Positions 9,458 through 17,202 of a stretch of 64,000 bases of DNA are shown one piece after another. This DNA comes from Mesorhizobium sp. (lineage in GTDB: Bacteria; Pseudomonadota; Alphaproteobacteria; Rhizobiales; Rhizobiaceae): positions 1 through 64,000 of the forward strand of contig SAQG01000024.1 of the NCBI GenBank assembly GCA_004020315.1, written 5' to 3'. The stretch's first letter is position 1, and every line of letters begins with the position of its first letter. The translations under genes and the position numbers were made by a program. The notes under the pieces were generated by a model. That model was not told the DNA's origin and searched no databases. It worked only from the letters and a program-made list of their open reading frames with translations.

Positions 9458-9958
9458 ATGATGGACTTCATGAACAGGATTGATCGTCTCAGGGCCCTCA
9501 CTCCCTACGAAGCGGACTACGTCCAGTGGTGCGCCGAGCAAGGCGCGTTGTTGCGCGAAGCTCGTTTCTCCGACCTCGATCGTGAGAATCTTGCCGAGGA
9601 GATCGAGAGTTTGGGGAGAAGTGACAAAAGAGAAATTCGCAGTCGGATGGAGGTGCTGCTCGCACATCTCCTGAGATGGGAATTCCAACCGGGCCATCGA
9701 AGTCATAGTTGGCAGTCGTCAATTTCCGAACAGCGCATCTGGATCGAAAACATCATCAAGGACAGCCCGAGTCTTCGTCGGTACCCGGCTCAGATTTTCG
9801 ACCAGGCTTACGGGCGTGCTGTGCTTGTCGCGGTCAGGGAAACGGGTCTTAGGAAATCTCACTTTCCAGGCGAACCTCCATTCACATCCAAGCAGGCGCT
9901 CGATGGACGATTTTGGCCAGGCGATCCACTTTCGATGGACGATTTCCTGCGGGGTTAG
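9458..9958 (+). CDS. DUF29 family protein
   Basis: A 166-residue cytosolic protein. The layout, with YEADYVQWCAEQGALLRE, then DLDRENLAEEIESLGRSDKRE, then LLAHLLRWEFQP, is typical of DUF29, a helical family of unknown function common in proteobacteria and cyanobacteria, often in many copies. ATGs at 9458 and 9461 are both possible. Base composition is slightly lower in GC than the neighbouring urease genes, and it is inserted between ureC and ureE, so it may be a later arrival. Confidence 0.8.
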   Translation: MMDFMNRIDRLRALTPYEADYVQWCAEQGALLREARFSDLDRENLAEEIESLGRSDKREIRSRMEVLLAHLLRWEFQPGHRSHSWQSSISEQRIWIENIIKDSPSLRRYPAQIFDQAYGRAVLVAVRETGLRKSHFPGEPPFTSKQALDGRFWPGDPLSMDDFLRG

Positions 9959-10000
9959 CTGGCTGCTTCTTTACTGCGTTCCTTGCCAAGGGAGTAGCTA

Positions 10001-10594
10001 ATGAACCAGCAACTCCCCTACGCCCACGACATCTTCCCGCACATTCGCATCGTCATGGGCATGGTGATCGGCCTTGGCGTCACGCGTCTTTTGTCGGGGC
10101 TGGCCCGCATCGTCCAGCATCCCGGCCAGTACCGGCTCTATTCGGTGCATCTGGCCTGGGTTGTGTCGGTGCTCCTGATGCTGGTGCATTTCTGGTGGTG
10201 GGAGTTCGGCCTGTTCCAGATCGAGACCTGGACCTTCGGCAAGTACCTGTTCATCATCTTCTACGCCGTCACGCTGTTCCTGCTCTGCGCGCTGCTGTTT
10301 CCGGACTCGATGCTGGACTACACCAGCTACGAGGATTTTTTCTATTCCCGGCGCGGCTGGTTCTTCGGCTTGCTGGCGGCGACCTATCTGCTCGACGTGA
10401 TCGATACGCTGCTGAAAGGGCCCGAGCATTTCGCTCGTTTCGGGGTTGAATATTTGTTCCGCACGCCGGTGTTCGTTGCGCTTTGCGTCATCGCGATGCT
10501 TGTCCGCGATCGCCGCTTCCACATCGCCTTTGTCGCCGCCGCCCTCGTCTACCAGATATCGTTTATCCTGCGGCTCTTCGACACGATCGTCTGA
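10001..10594 (+). CDS. Multi-pass membrane protein of unknown function
   Basis: A 197-residue hydrophobic protein with about five or six membrane spans, for example near residues 15-32, 50-66, 80-98, 117-135 and 150-190. It has the Trp-rich stretch LVHFWWWEFGLF and acidic/aromatic loops (DYTSYEDFFYSRRGW). I do not recognise a named family. It lies between DUF29 and ureE. No direct sign links it to urea or nickel transport. Confidence 0.7.
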   Translation: MNQQLPYAHDIFPHIRIVMGMVIGLGVTRLLSGLARIVQHPGQYRLYSVHLAWVVSVLLMLVHFWWWEFGLFQIETWTFGKYLFIIFYAVTLFLLCALLFPDSMLDYTSYEDFFYSRRGWFFGLLAATYLLDVIDTLLKGPEHFARFGVEYLFRTPVFVALCVIAMLVRDRRFHIAFVAAALVYQISFILRLFDTIV

Positions 10595-10650
10595 CTTCAG
10601 CGCCGCGCGTCCTTTCGGTCGCACAACGGACGCTGTAGAAACTTGATTGG

Positions 10651-10696
10651 GCGCATGATCCTTTCCGAAATCGAATTCGATTTCGGGGTCATGCGC
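10651..10696. repeat. Palindromic intergenic element (GCATGATC...TTTCGG type)
   Basis: GCGCATGATCC and the downstream GGGTCATGCGC pair with one mismatch, around a central CCGAAATCGAATTCGATTTCGG palindrome-like core. A relative is at 32251-32299. Elements of this kind are scattered through Rhizobiales genomes. It lies between the membrane-protein gene and ureE and could form a strong hairpin in the transcript. Confidence 0.75.
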
Positions 10697-10750
10697 TGGT
10701 ATTGGGTCGACAGGCGAGCTGGTCTAGGCTTTTGGAAAGGCAGGTTTCAA

Positions 10751-11326
10751 ATGAAGCTCGACATCCGCACCGACTTCACCAAATTTCCGCGTGCCGTCTC
10801 GGTCCTCACCGCCGGCGAAGCGAGAGCGGTCACGCCGTATGATCGTGCCGTGCTTGCCCATGACGAGCGGCATCTGCGCCGCAGGGTCATCGAGCTTGCC
10901 GGCGGTGACAGGGTTCTGGTCGATCTACCGGAGCCAATTGCCTTGAACGACAGGGACCGCCTGGTGATGGAGGATGGCCGCCATATCGAGATCGTCGCCG
11001 CCGAAGAACCGCTCTATGACATCCGTGCCGAGAGCGCCGTGCACTTGGCCGAACTTGCCTGGCACATCGGCAACCGCCACCTCGCCGCCGCCATCGAGGC
11101 TAACCGCATCCTCATCCTGCGCGACCATGTCATCAAGACGATGCTGGAAGGCCTGGGCGCCACGGTGAGCGACGTTTCCGAACCGTTCGTGCCGGTGCGT
11201 GGCGCCTATTCCGGCCACGGCCACGGCCATGCCGAGGCGCATGCACACAGCCATGCCGAGGTGCATTCCCATGCCCACGGCGAATCGCATTCCCACAGCC
11301 ATTCACACGACCATCACCATGACTGA
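10751..11326 (+). CDS. ureE: Urease accessory protein UreE, nickel metallochaperone
   Basis: A 191-residue cytosolic nickel carrier. The N-terminal domain starts MKLDIRTDFTKF; the C-terminal metal-binding domain contains the conserved LAWHIGNRHLAA and RILILRDHVIKTMLEGLGA segments. The last 37 residues hold 16 histidines in HxH-type runs, a nickel-storing tail present in only some UreE proteins. The start is ATG at 10751; the frame is open upstream through a palindromic repeat and is not coding there. It overlaps ureF by 8 bases. Confidence 0.95.
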   Translation: MKLDIRTDFTKFPRAVSVLTAGEARAVTPYDRAVLAHDERHLRRRVIELAGGDRVLVDLPEPIALNDRDRLVMEDGRHIEIVAAEEPLYDIRAESAVHLAELAWHIGNRHLAAAIEANRILILRDHVIKTMLEGLGATVSDVSEPFVPVRGAYSGHGHGHAEAHAHSHAEVHSHAHGESHSHSHSHDHHHD

Positions 11327-11990
11327 CCAGCCTTCCAACGTTGCTTTGTTGCGGCTGATGGCTTGGCTGTCGCCTTCCTTCCCGGTCGGCGGCTTTTCCT
11401 ACAGCCATGGTCTGGAACAAGCCGTGCATGCCGGGCTGGTTGCCGACAGCAAAGACCTCGCCGCATGGCTGGAGACGCTGGTCGAGATGGGCTCGGGCTG
11501 GAACGATGCCGTGCTGTTTGCCGAAAGCTGGCGGCGCGCGCGCCAAGCCGGCGATCTCGACGAAATCGCCGCCCTCGCCGAAGCCTTGGCCGGCTCGCGC
11601 GAGCGCCACACTGAGACCATGCTGCAGGGCGCCGCCTTCCTGACGGCGGCATCAGCCTGGCCGTGTCAGGTGCTGGACCGTCTGCCGGCCGAGTGCGCCT
11701 ATTGCGTCGCCGTCGGCGCAACTGCCGGCGGCAACGGCGTCGCCCTGCAGGACGCGCTGTCGGCCTTCCTGCAGAGCTTCTTTTCCAATCTCGTCCAGGC
11801 CGCGATCCGGCTCGGCGTCGTCGGCCAGACCGGCGCCACCGCGCTGCTCGCCGGCTTCGAACCGCTGGCGCTCAGCATCGCCGCTCGCGCCGCCGGATCG
11901 ACGCTGGACGATCTCGGCGGCTGCGCGTTCGTCTCGGATGTCATTGCGATGAAGCACGAAACGCAATATTCTCGGCTGTTCCGCTCATGA
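11319..11990 (+). CDS. ureF: Urease accessory protein UreF
   Basis: A 223-residue helical protein that links UreD and UreG in the nickel-insertion complex. Family motifs include LMAWLSPSFPVGGFSYSHGLE near the N-terminus, CAYCVAVGATAGGNG in the middle and FVSDVIAMKHETQYSRLF at the C-terminus. The start overlaps the end of ureE, and its stop overlaps the DUF3995 gene's ATG (ATGA), so translation is probably coupled. Confidence 0.95.
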   Translation: MTDQPSNVALLRLMAWLSPSFPVGGFSYSHGLEQAVHAGLVADSKDLAAWLETLVEMGSGWNDAVLFAESWRRARQAGDLDEIAALAEALAGSRERHTETMLQGAAFLTAASAWPCQVLDRLPAECAYCVAVGATAGGNGVALQDALSAFLQSFFSNLVQAAIRLGVVGQTGATALLAGFEPLALSIAARAAGSTLDDLGGCAFVSDVIAMKHETQYSRLFRS

Positions 11991-12421
11991 TGATTCTCGC
12001 TTTCGCCCTCTCGCTCGTCCTGCTGCTGATCACCACGTTGCATGTCTATTGGGGCATTGGCGGCATCTGGCCGGGCAGGGACGCTGCCTCCTGCGCCCGC
12101 GCCGTTGTCGGCTTTCGCGGCGTCGACGAGATGCCGGCATCCTTCGCCAGCTTCGCCGTTGCCGCCTGCCTCGGCCTGGCGACACTGTGGCCGATGGCGC
12201 TCGAAGGGGTGTTTGCCACGCCCTTTCCCAAGGCCGGGCTTGCCGCGACAGCGCTGCTCATCGCGCTGGTCTTCCTCGGGCGCGGCATTGCCGGCTTCAC
12301 GCCCTGGTGGCGCCGGCTGGCGCCCGAACAGCCTTTCGCGCGGCTTGATGTCAGCTATTATTCGCCGCTCTGCCTGTTGATCGCTCGGCTTCGCCTTCCT
12401 TGCCATCACGGAGTTCCCTAG
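11987..12421 (+). CDS. DUF3995 membrane protein, C-terminus probably frameshifted
   Basis: A 144-residue membrane protein with about four spans and the DUF3995 features HVYWGIGG and FARLDVSYYSPLCLLI. After SPLCLLI (about 12383) the reading frame turns polar and unusual (ARLRLPCHHGVP). Dropping one base between 12380 and 12386 would continue as a hydrophobic GFAFLAITEFPR and end with TGA at 12423-12425, overlapping the ureG ATG in the ATGA pattern seen at its own start. This suggests a one-base insertion or a sequencing error. It sits between ureF and ureG; function unknown. Confidence 0.75.
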   Translation: MMILAFALSLVLLLITTLHVYWGIGGIWPGRDAASCARAVVGFRGVDEMPASFASFAVAACLGLATLWPMALEGVFATPFPKAGLAATALLIALVFLGRGIAGFTPWWRRLAPEQPFARLDVSYYSPLCLLIARLRLPCHHGVP

Positions 12422-13063
12422 ATGACACAAGCCAACGGTCCTCTTCGCATCGGCATCGGCGGCCCCGTCGGCTCGGGCAAGACGACGCTCACCGAAAAGC
12501 TCTGCAAGGCGCTGCGCGACGAGTTCTCCATCGCCGTCGTCACCAACGACATCTACACCAAGGAAGACGCCATGATGCTGGCCCGGCTTCAGGCGCTGCC
12601 CGAGGATCGCATCATCGGCGTCGAGACCGGTGGCTGCCCGCACACCGCCATCCGCGAGGACGCCTCGATCAATCTGCAGGCGATCGCCGAGATGAGCAAG
12701 AAATTCCCGGATCTCGACATCGTCTTCATCGAATCCGGCGGCGACAACCTCGCCGCTACGTTTTCGCCGGACCTTGCCGATCTGACGCTCTATGTCATCT
12801 CGGTCTGCCAGGGCGAAGAGATCCCGCGCAAGGGCGGCCCGGCCATCACCCGGTCTGACTTCCTGGTCATCAACAAGAGCGATCTCGCCCCCTATGTGAA
12901 CGTCAATCTCGACGTCATGGAGCGCGATGCCGCCCGCATGCGCGGCAAGCGGCCGTTCGGCTTCACCGATCTGTCGCGCGGCAAGGGCCTGCAGGAGGTG
13001 ATCGATTTTATCGTCGAGCATGGCGGGCTGCGGGTCGACGCCGCCAGAAGCACTGCGGCGTAA
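12422..13063 (+). CDS. ureG: Urease accessory protein UreG, GTPase
   Basis: A 213-residue SIMIBI-class GTPase powering nickel insertion into urease. It has the P-loop GGPVGSGKTTL, the metal-binding CPH of ETGGCPHTAIRED, the switch-like FIESGGDNLAATFSPDLAD and the base-specificity motif INKSDL. Length is standard. It is the last urease gene; the following gene starts 85 bases later with its own ribosome site. Confidence 0.97.
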   Translation: MTQANGPLRIGIGGPVGSGKTTLTEKLCKALRDEFSIAVVTNDIYTKEDAMMLARLQALPEDRIIGVETGGCPHTAIREDASINLQAIAEMSKKFPDLDIVFIESGGDNLAATFSPDLADLTLYVISVCQGEEIPRKGGPAITRSDFLVINKSDLAPYVNVNLDVMERDAARMRGKRPFGFTDLSRGKGLQEVIDFIVEHGGLRVDAARSTAA

Positions 13064-13148
13064 GGCAAAGCCCTCGTCTGCACCAAACGAAACCGGTTGC
13101 GCGCATCTGCGGCGCGCGGCATCCTTGCTTCTTTCACGGAGGTTTTCG

Positions 13149-13916
13149 ATGAGCATCGCCCGCCTGCAGAAGGAAATGCTGACCAACCTGCCCTTTTACG
13201 AGGAGCGCGTCGATCTGGCTTGCGCCTTTCGCTGGACGGCGCGGCTCAACATGCACGAGGCGGTGGCCAATCATTTCTCGCTGGCCGTCAACGATGACGG
13301 CTCGCAATTCCTGATGAATCCCAACCAGGTGCATTTCTCGCGCATCAAGGCGAGCGATCTGCTGCTGATCGACGCCAACGATCCCGATACGCTGTCCGGC
13401 CCGAATGCGCCGGACCCGACGGCATGGGGCCTGCATGGCGCCATCCATCGCAATGTGCGTCATGCGCGCTGCGTCATGCATGTGCACTCCATTCACGCCA
13501 CGGTGCTCGCTTCGCTCGCCGACTCGACGCTGCCGCCGATCGACCAGAACTCGGCGATCTTCTTCAACCGCCACGTCGTCGACGGTCATTATGGCGGGCT
13601 CGCCTTCGAGGAAGAGGGCGAACGCTGCTCGCAGCTGCTTACCGATCCGAAGGTCAAGGTGATGGTCATGGGCAATCATGGCGTGCTGGTCATCGGCGAT
13701 ACCGTCGCCGACACTTTCAACCGCATGTTCTATTTCGAACGCGCCGCCGAGACCTACATCAAGGCGCTGTGGACCGGCCGACCGCTGCGGGTCCTGTCGG
13801 ATGAAATCGCGGAGAAGGCGGCAACGGAGCAGGAAGATTATCCCGGCCAGGCCGAACGGCACCTGTCCGAATTGAAGGCGATCCTCGACGAGCAGGAGCC
13901 GGTCTACCGAAACTGA
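13149..13916 (+). CDS. Class II aldolase/adducin family protein
   Basis: A 255-residue protein of the zinc-dependent aldolase/epimerase fold. Zinc-ligand histidines fit MHVHSIHA near residue 116 and a later conserved region ending MVMGNHGVLVIGDT. I start at ATG 13149, preceded by ACGGAGG; the frame runs further upstream over the end of ureG. This subgroup is usually annotated only as class II aldolase and adducin N-terminal domain protein, and its substrate is unknown. The HAD phosphatase gene downstream is convergent, with 3 bases between the stops. Confidence 0.85.
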   Translation: MSIARLQKEMLTNLPFYEERVDLACAFRWTARLNMHEAVANHFSLAVNDDGSQFLMNPNQVHFSRIKASDLLLIDANDPDTLSGPNAPDPTAWGLHGAIHRNVRHARCVMHVHSIHATVLASLADSTLPPIDQNSAIFFNRHVVDGHYGGLAFEEEGERCSQLLTDPKVKVMVMGNHGVLVIGDTVADTFNRMFYFERAAETYIKALWTGRPLRVLSDEIAEKAATEQEDYPGQAERHLSELKAILDEQEPVYRN

Positions 13917-13919
13917 TAC

Positions 13920-14552
13920 CTAAAGCCCCAGCTCAGCCCGCAATTCGTCGGCGCTGTTGATGACGATCGCGCCGGGCGGCCCTTCCATAGGCACTTCCGG
14001 CCAGAAAATCGTCTTCATCCCCGCCGCCAGCCCGGCCGTGGCGCCGGTGACGCTGTCGTCGACAGCCACGGCATCGGCCGGATCGACACCGGCCAGCCAT
14101 GCGGCGCGCAGGAAGGGTTCGGCGTGCGGCTTGCCTTCGCGCACGTCGTTGCGGCTGATCGTCTTCATGCCGGGATAGAAAAGACCGACCATGCGCAGAT
14201 TGGCGTCGACGACCAGCCGGTCGGAATTTGACACCACCGCCTGCGCTACGCCAAGCGCGCGCAGTTCGTTATAGATCTCGATCGCGCCGGGGCGCGGCTT
14301 CAGCGTCTCGGCCATCGGCAGATAGTGGTCGTATTTGCGCACGATCCAGTCATCGAACGGCAGGTCGAGGCCGAACTCGTCGCGCAGCATTTCGTAGACC
14401 GGCCATGCGGCAATACCGAGCACCCGCTCATGCAGGTTAGCCGGCGCCGCGATGCCGACGCTATGCAGCGCCGCTATCAGCGCCGCCTCATGCAATGGCT
14501 CGCTGTCGACCAGCGTGCCGTCCATGTCCCAGAAAACCGCTTTCGGCGTCAT
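13920..14552 (-). CDS. HAD-superfamily hydrolase, phosphoglycolate/beta-phosphoglucomutase-like
   Basis: A 210-residue HAD subfamily IA enzyme. Motif I is FWDMDGTLVDSE with nucleophile Asp at position 10 and acid/base Asp at position 12, motif II is VVSNSD near residue 108, motif III Lys is in EGKPHAEPF and motif IV is AVDDSVTGATAG. The cap domain is helical. It probably dephosphorylates a sugar phosphate. It lies next to the SorC regulator and near the polyol operon, so a link to sugar-alcohol metabolism is plausible but not shown. Confidence 0.85.
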   Translation of the reverse strand: MTPKAVFWDMDGTLVDSEPLHEAALIAALHSVGIAAPANLHERVLGIAAWPVYEMLRDEFGLDLPFDDWIVRKYDHYLPMAETLKPRPGAIEIYNELRALGVAQAVVSNSDRLVVDANLRMVGLFYPGMKTISRNDVREGKPHAEPFLRAAWLAGVDPADAVAVDDSVTGATAGLAAGMKTIFWPEVPMEGPPGAIVINSADELRAELGL

Positions 14553-14695
14553 GCGAGGCTCCTTTGTCCGAATCCCTTAAAGGGTTTGCGCCGGGAGATA
14601 AACCGCTGCGCCTGTCTGCACCAACATAGCGGGACTTCCAAAATTGCTTGGCCACAATGATCCCCTCGAAACACCAAAGGCACATCGAGTGTTTA

Positions 14696-14730
14696 CCTAA
14701 GCAATTGCTCTGGTGATAGGCAATTGCGCA
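14696..14730. promoter_or_regulatory. Putative regulator-binding sites upstream of the SorC-type gene
   Basis: Two copies of the palindrome GCAATTGC occur at 14701-14708 and 14720-14727, 19 bp apart. Their flanks resemble the half-sites found in front of the polyol transporter gene (TGAGTAATTGCC and its complement). This suggests autoregulation by the SorC-type protein encoded next door. Inference from pattern only. Confidence 0.45.
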
Positions 14731-14770
14731 CAGGCGCATTTCCCCGTAAAAGTAAGGCGCTCTCGTCTCG

Positions 14771-15754
14771 ATGCTCGGGGGCAGGGAGGCAGCAAGTTTG
14801 AATTCCCGGCAGGACAGCGGCAGCAACAGGCTGGACGACGCGGCGCGCGCCGGCTGGCTCTATTATGTCGCCGGCAACACGCAGGACCAGATCGCCTCGA
14901 CGCTCGGCATCTCACGGCAGACGGCGCAGCGGCTGGTGTCGCTGGCGGTATCCGAAGGGTTGATCAAGGTGCGTGTCGACCACCCGATCGCCAATTGCCT
15001 CGACCTCGCGGCCCGGCTGAAATCGCGCTTCGCGCTCGATCTGGTCGAGGTGGTGCCGAGCGATCCCGCTTCCTCCTCGACCATCGGCGTCGCCGTTGCA
15101 GCGGCTGCCGAGATCGAGAGACGGTTGCGGTCGCCGACGCCGATCGTCATGGCGATCGGCACCGGCCGCACTCTGAAGGCGGCAATCGAGCAGCTGCCGC
15201 CGATGGAGTGCCCGCAGCACAAGGTCGTGTCGCTGACCGGCAACATTTCGCCCGACGGTTCGGCCGCTTTCTACAACGTCATCTTCACCATGGCCGACAG
15301 GGTCAAGGCGCGGTCCTTCCCGATGCCGCTGCCGGTCATCGCCTCCTCGCCGGAGGAGCGCGAGATGCTGCTCAGCCAGCCGATGATCCAACCGACGCTG
15401 GCGCTTGCCGCGGAAGCCGACGTCACGTTCGTCGGCATCGGCGATCTCGGACCCAAGGCGCCGCTTTACGAGGACGGCTTCATTTCGGAGAGCGAATTGA
15501 AAGCACTGCAAAAGGCGGGCGGTGTCGCCGAGATCGTCGGCTGGGTGTTCGATCGCGAAGGCCGGATGATCGAGGGCATCACCAATGACAGGGTTTCGTC
15601 GGCATCGCTCCCGTCGCGTGAAAAGTCGCTGGTGATCGCGCTTGCCATGGGCGAGCGGAAACTGCCGGGCATCCTTGCGGCGGTGAATCGGCGGCTGGTC
15701 AACGGTCTCATCACAGACGAGCGGACCGCCGCCGCCTTGCTGGCGGCCAGCTGA
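14771..15754 (+). CDS. SorC/DeoR-type sugar-binding transcriptional regulator (SmoC-like)
   Basis: A 327-residue regulator. Residues 20-65 carry a helix-turn-helix (GNTQDQIASTLGISRQTAQR), and the rest is the sugar-phosphate-binding SorC domain with GTGRTLKAAIEQLPP, SLTGNISPDGSAAF and a later FVGIGDLG. Members of this group control polyol operons in rhizobia and Rhodobacter. It lies about 1.4 kb upstream of a complete sugar-alcohol transporter operon that has a matching operator-like site, so it probably regulates that operon. A TTG at 14798 is an alternative start. Confidence 0.9.
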   Translation: MLGGREAASLNSRQDSGSNRLDDAARAGWLYYVAGNTQDQIASTLGISRQTAQRLVSLAVSEGLIKVRVDHPIANCLDLAARLKSRFALDLVEVVPSDPASSSTIGVAVAAAAEIERRLRSPTPIVMAIGTGRTLKAAIEQLPPMECPQHKVVSLTGNISPDGSAAFYNVIFTMADRVKARSFPMPLPVIASSPEEREMLLSQPMIQPTLALAAEADVTFVGIGDLGPKAPLYEDGFISESELKALQKAGGVAEIVGWVFDREGRMIEGITNDRVSSASLPSREKSLVIALAMGERKLPGILAAVNRRLVNGLITDERTAAALLAAS

Positions 15755-15775
15755 TTAGGGATAAGTCCAGCAAGG

Positions 15776-15961
15776 CTATTTGCGCCGGCCGCAAGGATCG
15801 TTGCCGTCGAGAAAGCCCATGTCGCGTTGCAGATGCGGCGGCAATTCCCTGATGTCCAGATAAGCTCTTTTTCTGGCTCCGTGCCGTGCCAATCCGCGCG
15901 CCAGCCGCAGAAACCAGCCTTGGCCTGGCGTCAAGAACAGCTTTTCCTGTACAATGGTCAT
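15776..15961 (-). CDS. DUF1127 small protein
   Basis: A 61-residue basic protein with the DUF1127 core ARKRAYLDIRELPPHLQRDMGF. DUF1127 proteins in alphaproteobacteria act in phosphate and carbon metabolism, partly through RNA binding, but this copy's role is unknown. It is divergent from a LysR regulator across 110 bases, a pairing often seen in rhizobia, suggesting that the regulator controls it. Confidence 0.85.
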   Translation of the reverse strand: MTIVQEKLFLTPGQGWFLRLARGLARHGARKRAYLDIRELPPHLQRDMGFLDGNDPCGRRK

Positions 15962-16071
15962 GATCGTCAGCCTTCGTTATCTCTAGACGAGAGTGATCGT
16001 CGACCTCAAATATCGGCCGGATCGGGCCTCGCTGCCAATCAAACGTCGATCACGGCCCATAAGGAGGGCTT

Positions 16072-16980
16072 ATGCCTGAACTCAAGTCACGGCAGGTCTC
16101 CCAGCTCCCTCCGCTTCAGGCGATCCGGGTGTTCGAGGCGGTGGCGCGGCATCTTTCCTTCACCAAGGCCGCCGGCGAGCTTGGCATGACGCAGGCGGCG
16201 GCGAGCTATCAGATCAAGCTTCTGGAGGAGCGCGTCGGGGCGCCTTTGTTCCTGCGCCGGCCAAGGCAGATCGTACTGACCGAGGCGGGGCAGCGCATGG
16301 CGCCTGCGGTCAGCGAGGCGTTCGCCCTGTTGGGTGGAGCCTACGCCGCCGCGCGGAGCGGCGCCGACGGAGTACTTTGTGTCTCGACGCTGCTGACCTT
16401 TGCCTCGAACTGGCTGGCACAGCACCTCGGCTCGTTCCAGGTCGCGCATCCATCGCTGGCGGTGCGCCTCGATACATCGAACCGCCTCGTTGATTTCGCC
16501 CGCGAGGATATCGACATCGCCATCCGTTCGGGCGGCGGAAACTGGCCGGGCGTGGAGGCGCACAAGCTTTTCAATGCGGACTTCACGCCGATGCTGAGCC
16601 CGAAACTTGCGGCGACCATCGGCGGGGTGAAGGAGCCGGCCGATCTGTTGCGCCTGCCGATTCTCGATCCCGGCGACGTCTGGTGGCGGGACTGGTTTAT
16701 CGCCGCCGGCCTGCCGGTCGAGGAACTGGCCAAGCGCCCCGGCTCCAGCATGGGTGCTCAGGCGTATGAGGCCAACGCCGCGATCGCCGGGCAGGGCGTG
16801 GCGATCGTGACGGCCGCTTTCTTCAAGGCCGAGCTTGCCGATGGCCGCCTGATCCAGCCTTTCGATCTGGTCGGCGACGACGGCCACGCCTATTGGCTGG
16901 TCTATCCCCAGGCGCGGCGCAACGTGCCGAAGATCCGCGCTTTTCGCGAATGGATACTGGCCGAGATTGCCGGCGAATAG
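16072..16980 (+). CDS. LysR-family transcriptional regulator (GcvA-like)
   Basis: A 302-residue regulator with an N-terminal winged helix (LQAIRVFEAVARHLSFTKAA, then TQAAASYQIKLLEERVGAPLF) and a substrate-binding effector domain from about residue 100. The style matches the GcvA subgroup. AAGGAGG lies at good spacing before the ATG. Its likely target is the divergent DUF1127 gene. The transporter operon starts about 220 bases downstream on the same strand with its own promoter-like sequence. Confidence 0.92.
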   Translation: MPELKSRQVSQLPPLQAIRVFEAVARHLSFTKAAGELGMTQAAASYQIKLLEERVGAPLFLRRPRQIVLTEAGQRMAPAVSEAFALLGGAYAAARSGADGVLCVSTLLTFASNWLAQHLGSFQVAHPSLAVRLDTSNRLVDFAREDIDIAIRSGGGNWPGVEAHKLFNADFTPMLSPKLAATIGGVKEPADLLRLPILDPGDVWWRDWFIAAGLPVEELAKRPGSSMGAQAYEANAAIAGQGVAIVTAAFFKAELADGRLIQPFDLVGDDGHAYWLVYPQARRNVPKIRAFREWILAEIAGE

Positions 16981-17126
16981 GTCGGCAATTTATCCGAGCA
17001 AGCGGGCGCTGAAATGCGACGTTTCGCGCGTCGAGATCCATCCTAGCCGGCTTGAGATATCCCCGTAAGCCTCTGGAACCGCATGCCGCACGAGCTTGCG
17101 TGCTGCGCTGCAGCAACGAATCCGGC

Positions 17127-17156
17127 TTGACATAAATCACACAAAGTGAGTAATTG
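17127..17156 (+). promoter_or_regulatory. Putative promoter of the polyol operon
   Basis: TTGACA at 17127-17132 is followed after 18 bases by TAATTG at 17151-17156, a passable sigma-70-type pair. It precedes the ATG of the binding protein by about 50 bases. Confidence 0.45.
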
Positions 17157-17179
17157 CCCACAGCCAAGGCAAATGCTCA
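17147..17179. promoter_or_regulatory. Inverted-repeat operator in front of the polyol transporter operon
   Basis: TGAGTAATTGCC (17147-17158) and GGCAAATGCTCA (17168-17179) form an inverted repeat with 10 of 12 pairs matching and a 9-base spacer. It overlaps the putative -10 box and shares its AATTGC core with the sites before the SorC-type gene, which makes that protein the likely binder. Confidence 0.55.
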
Positions 17180-17202
17180 GCTTGGTCTATGGGAGGAATT
17201 TG

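Noticed and set aside
11699..13186. A 495-codon minus-strand frame opposite ureF and ureG
   Set aside because: It is antisense to urease genes with clear motifs and has no recognisable domain.
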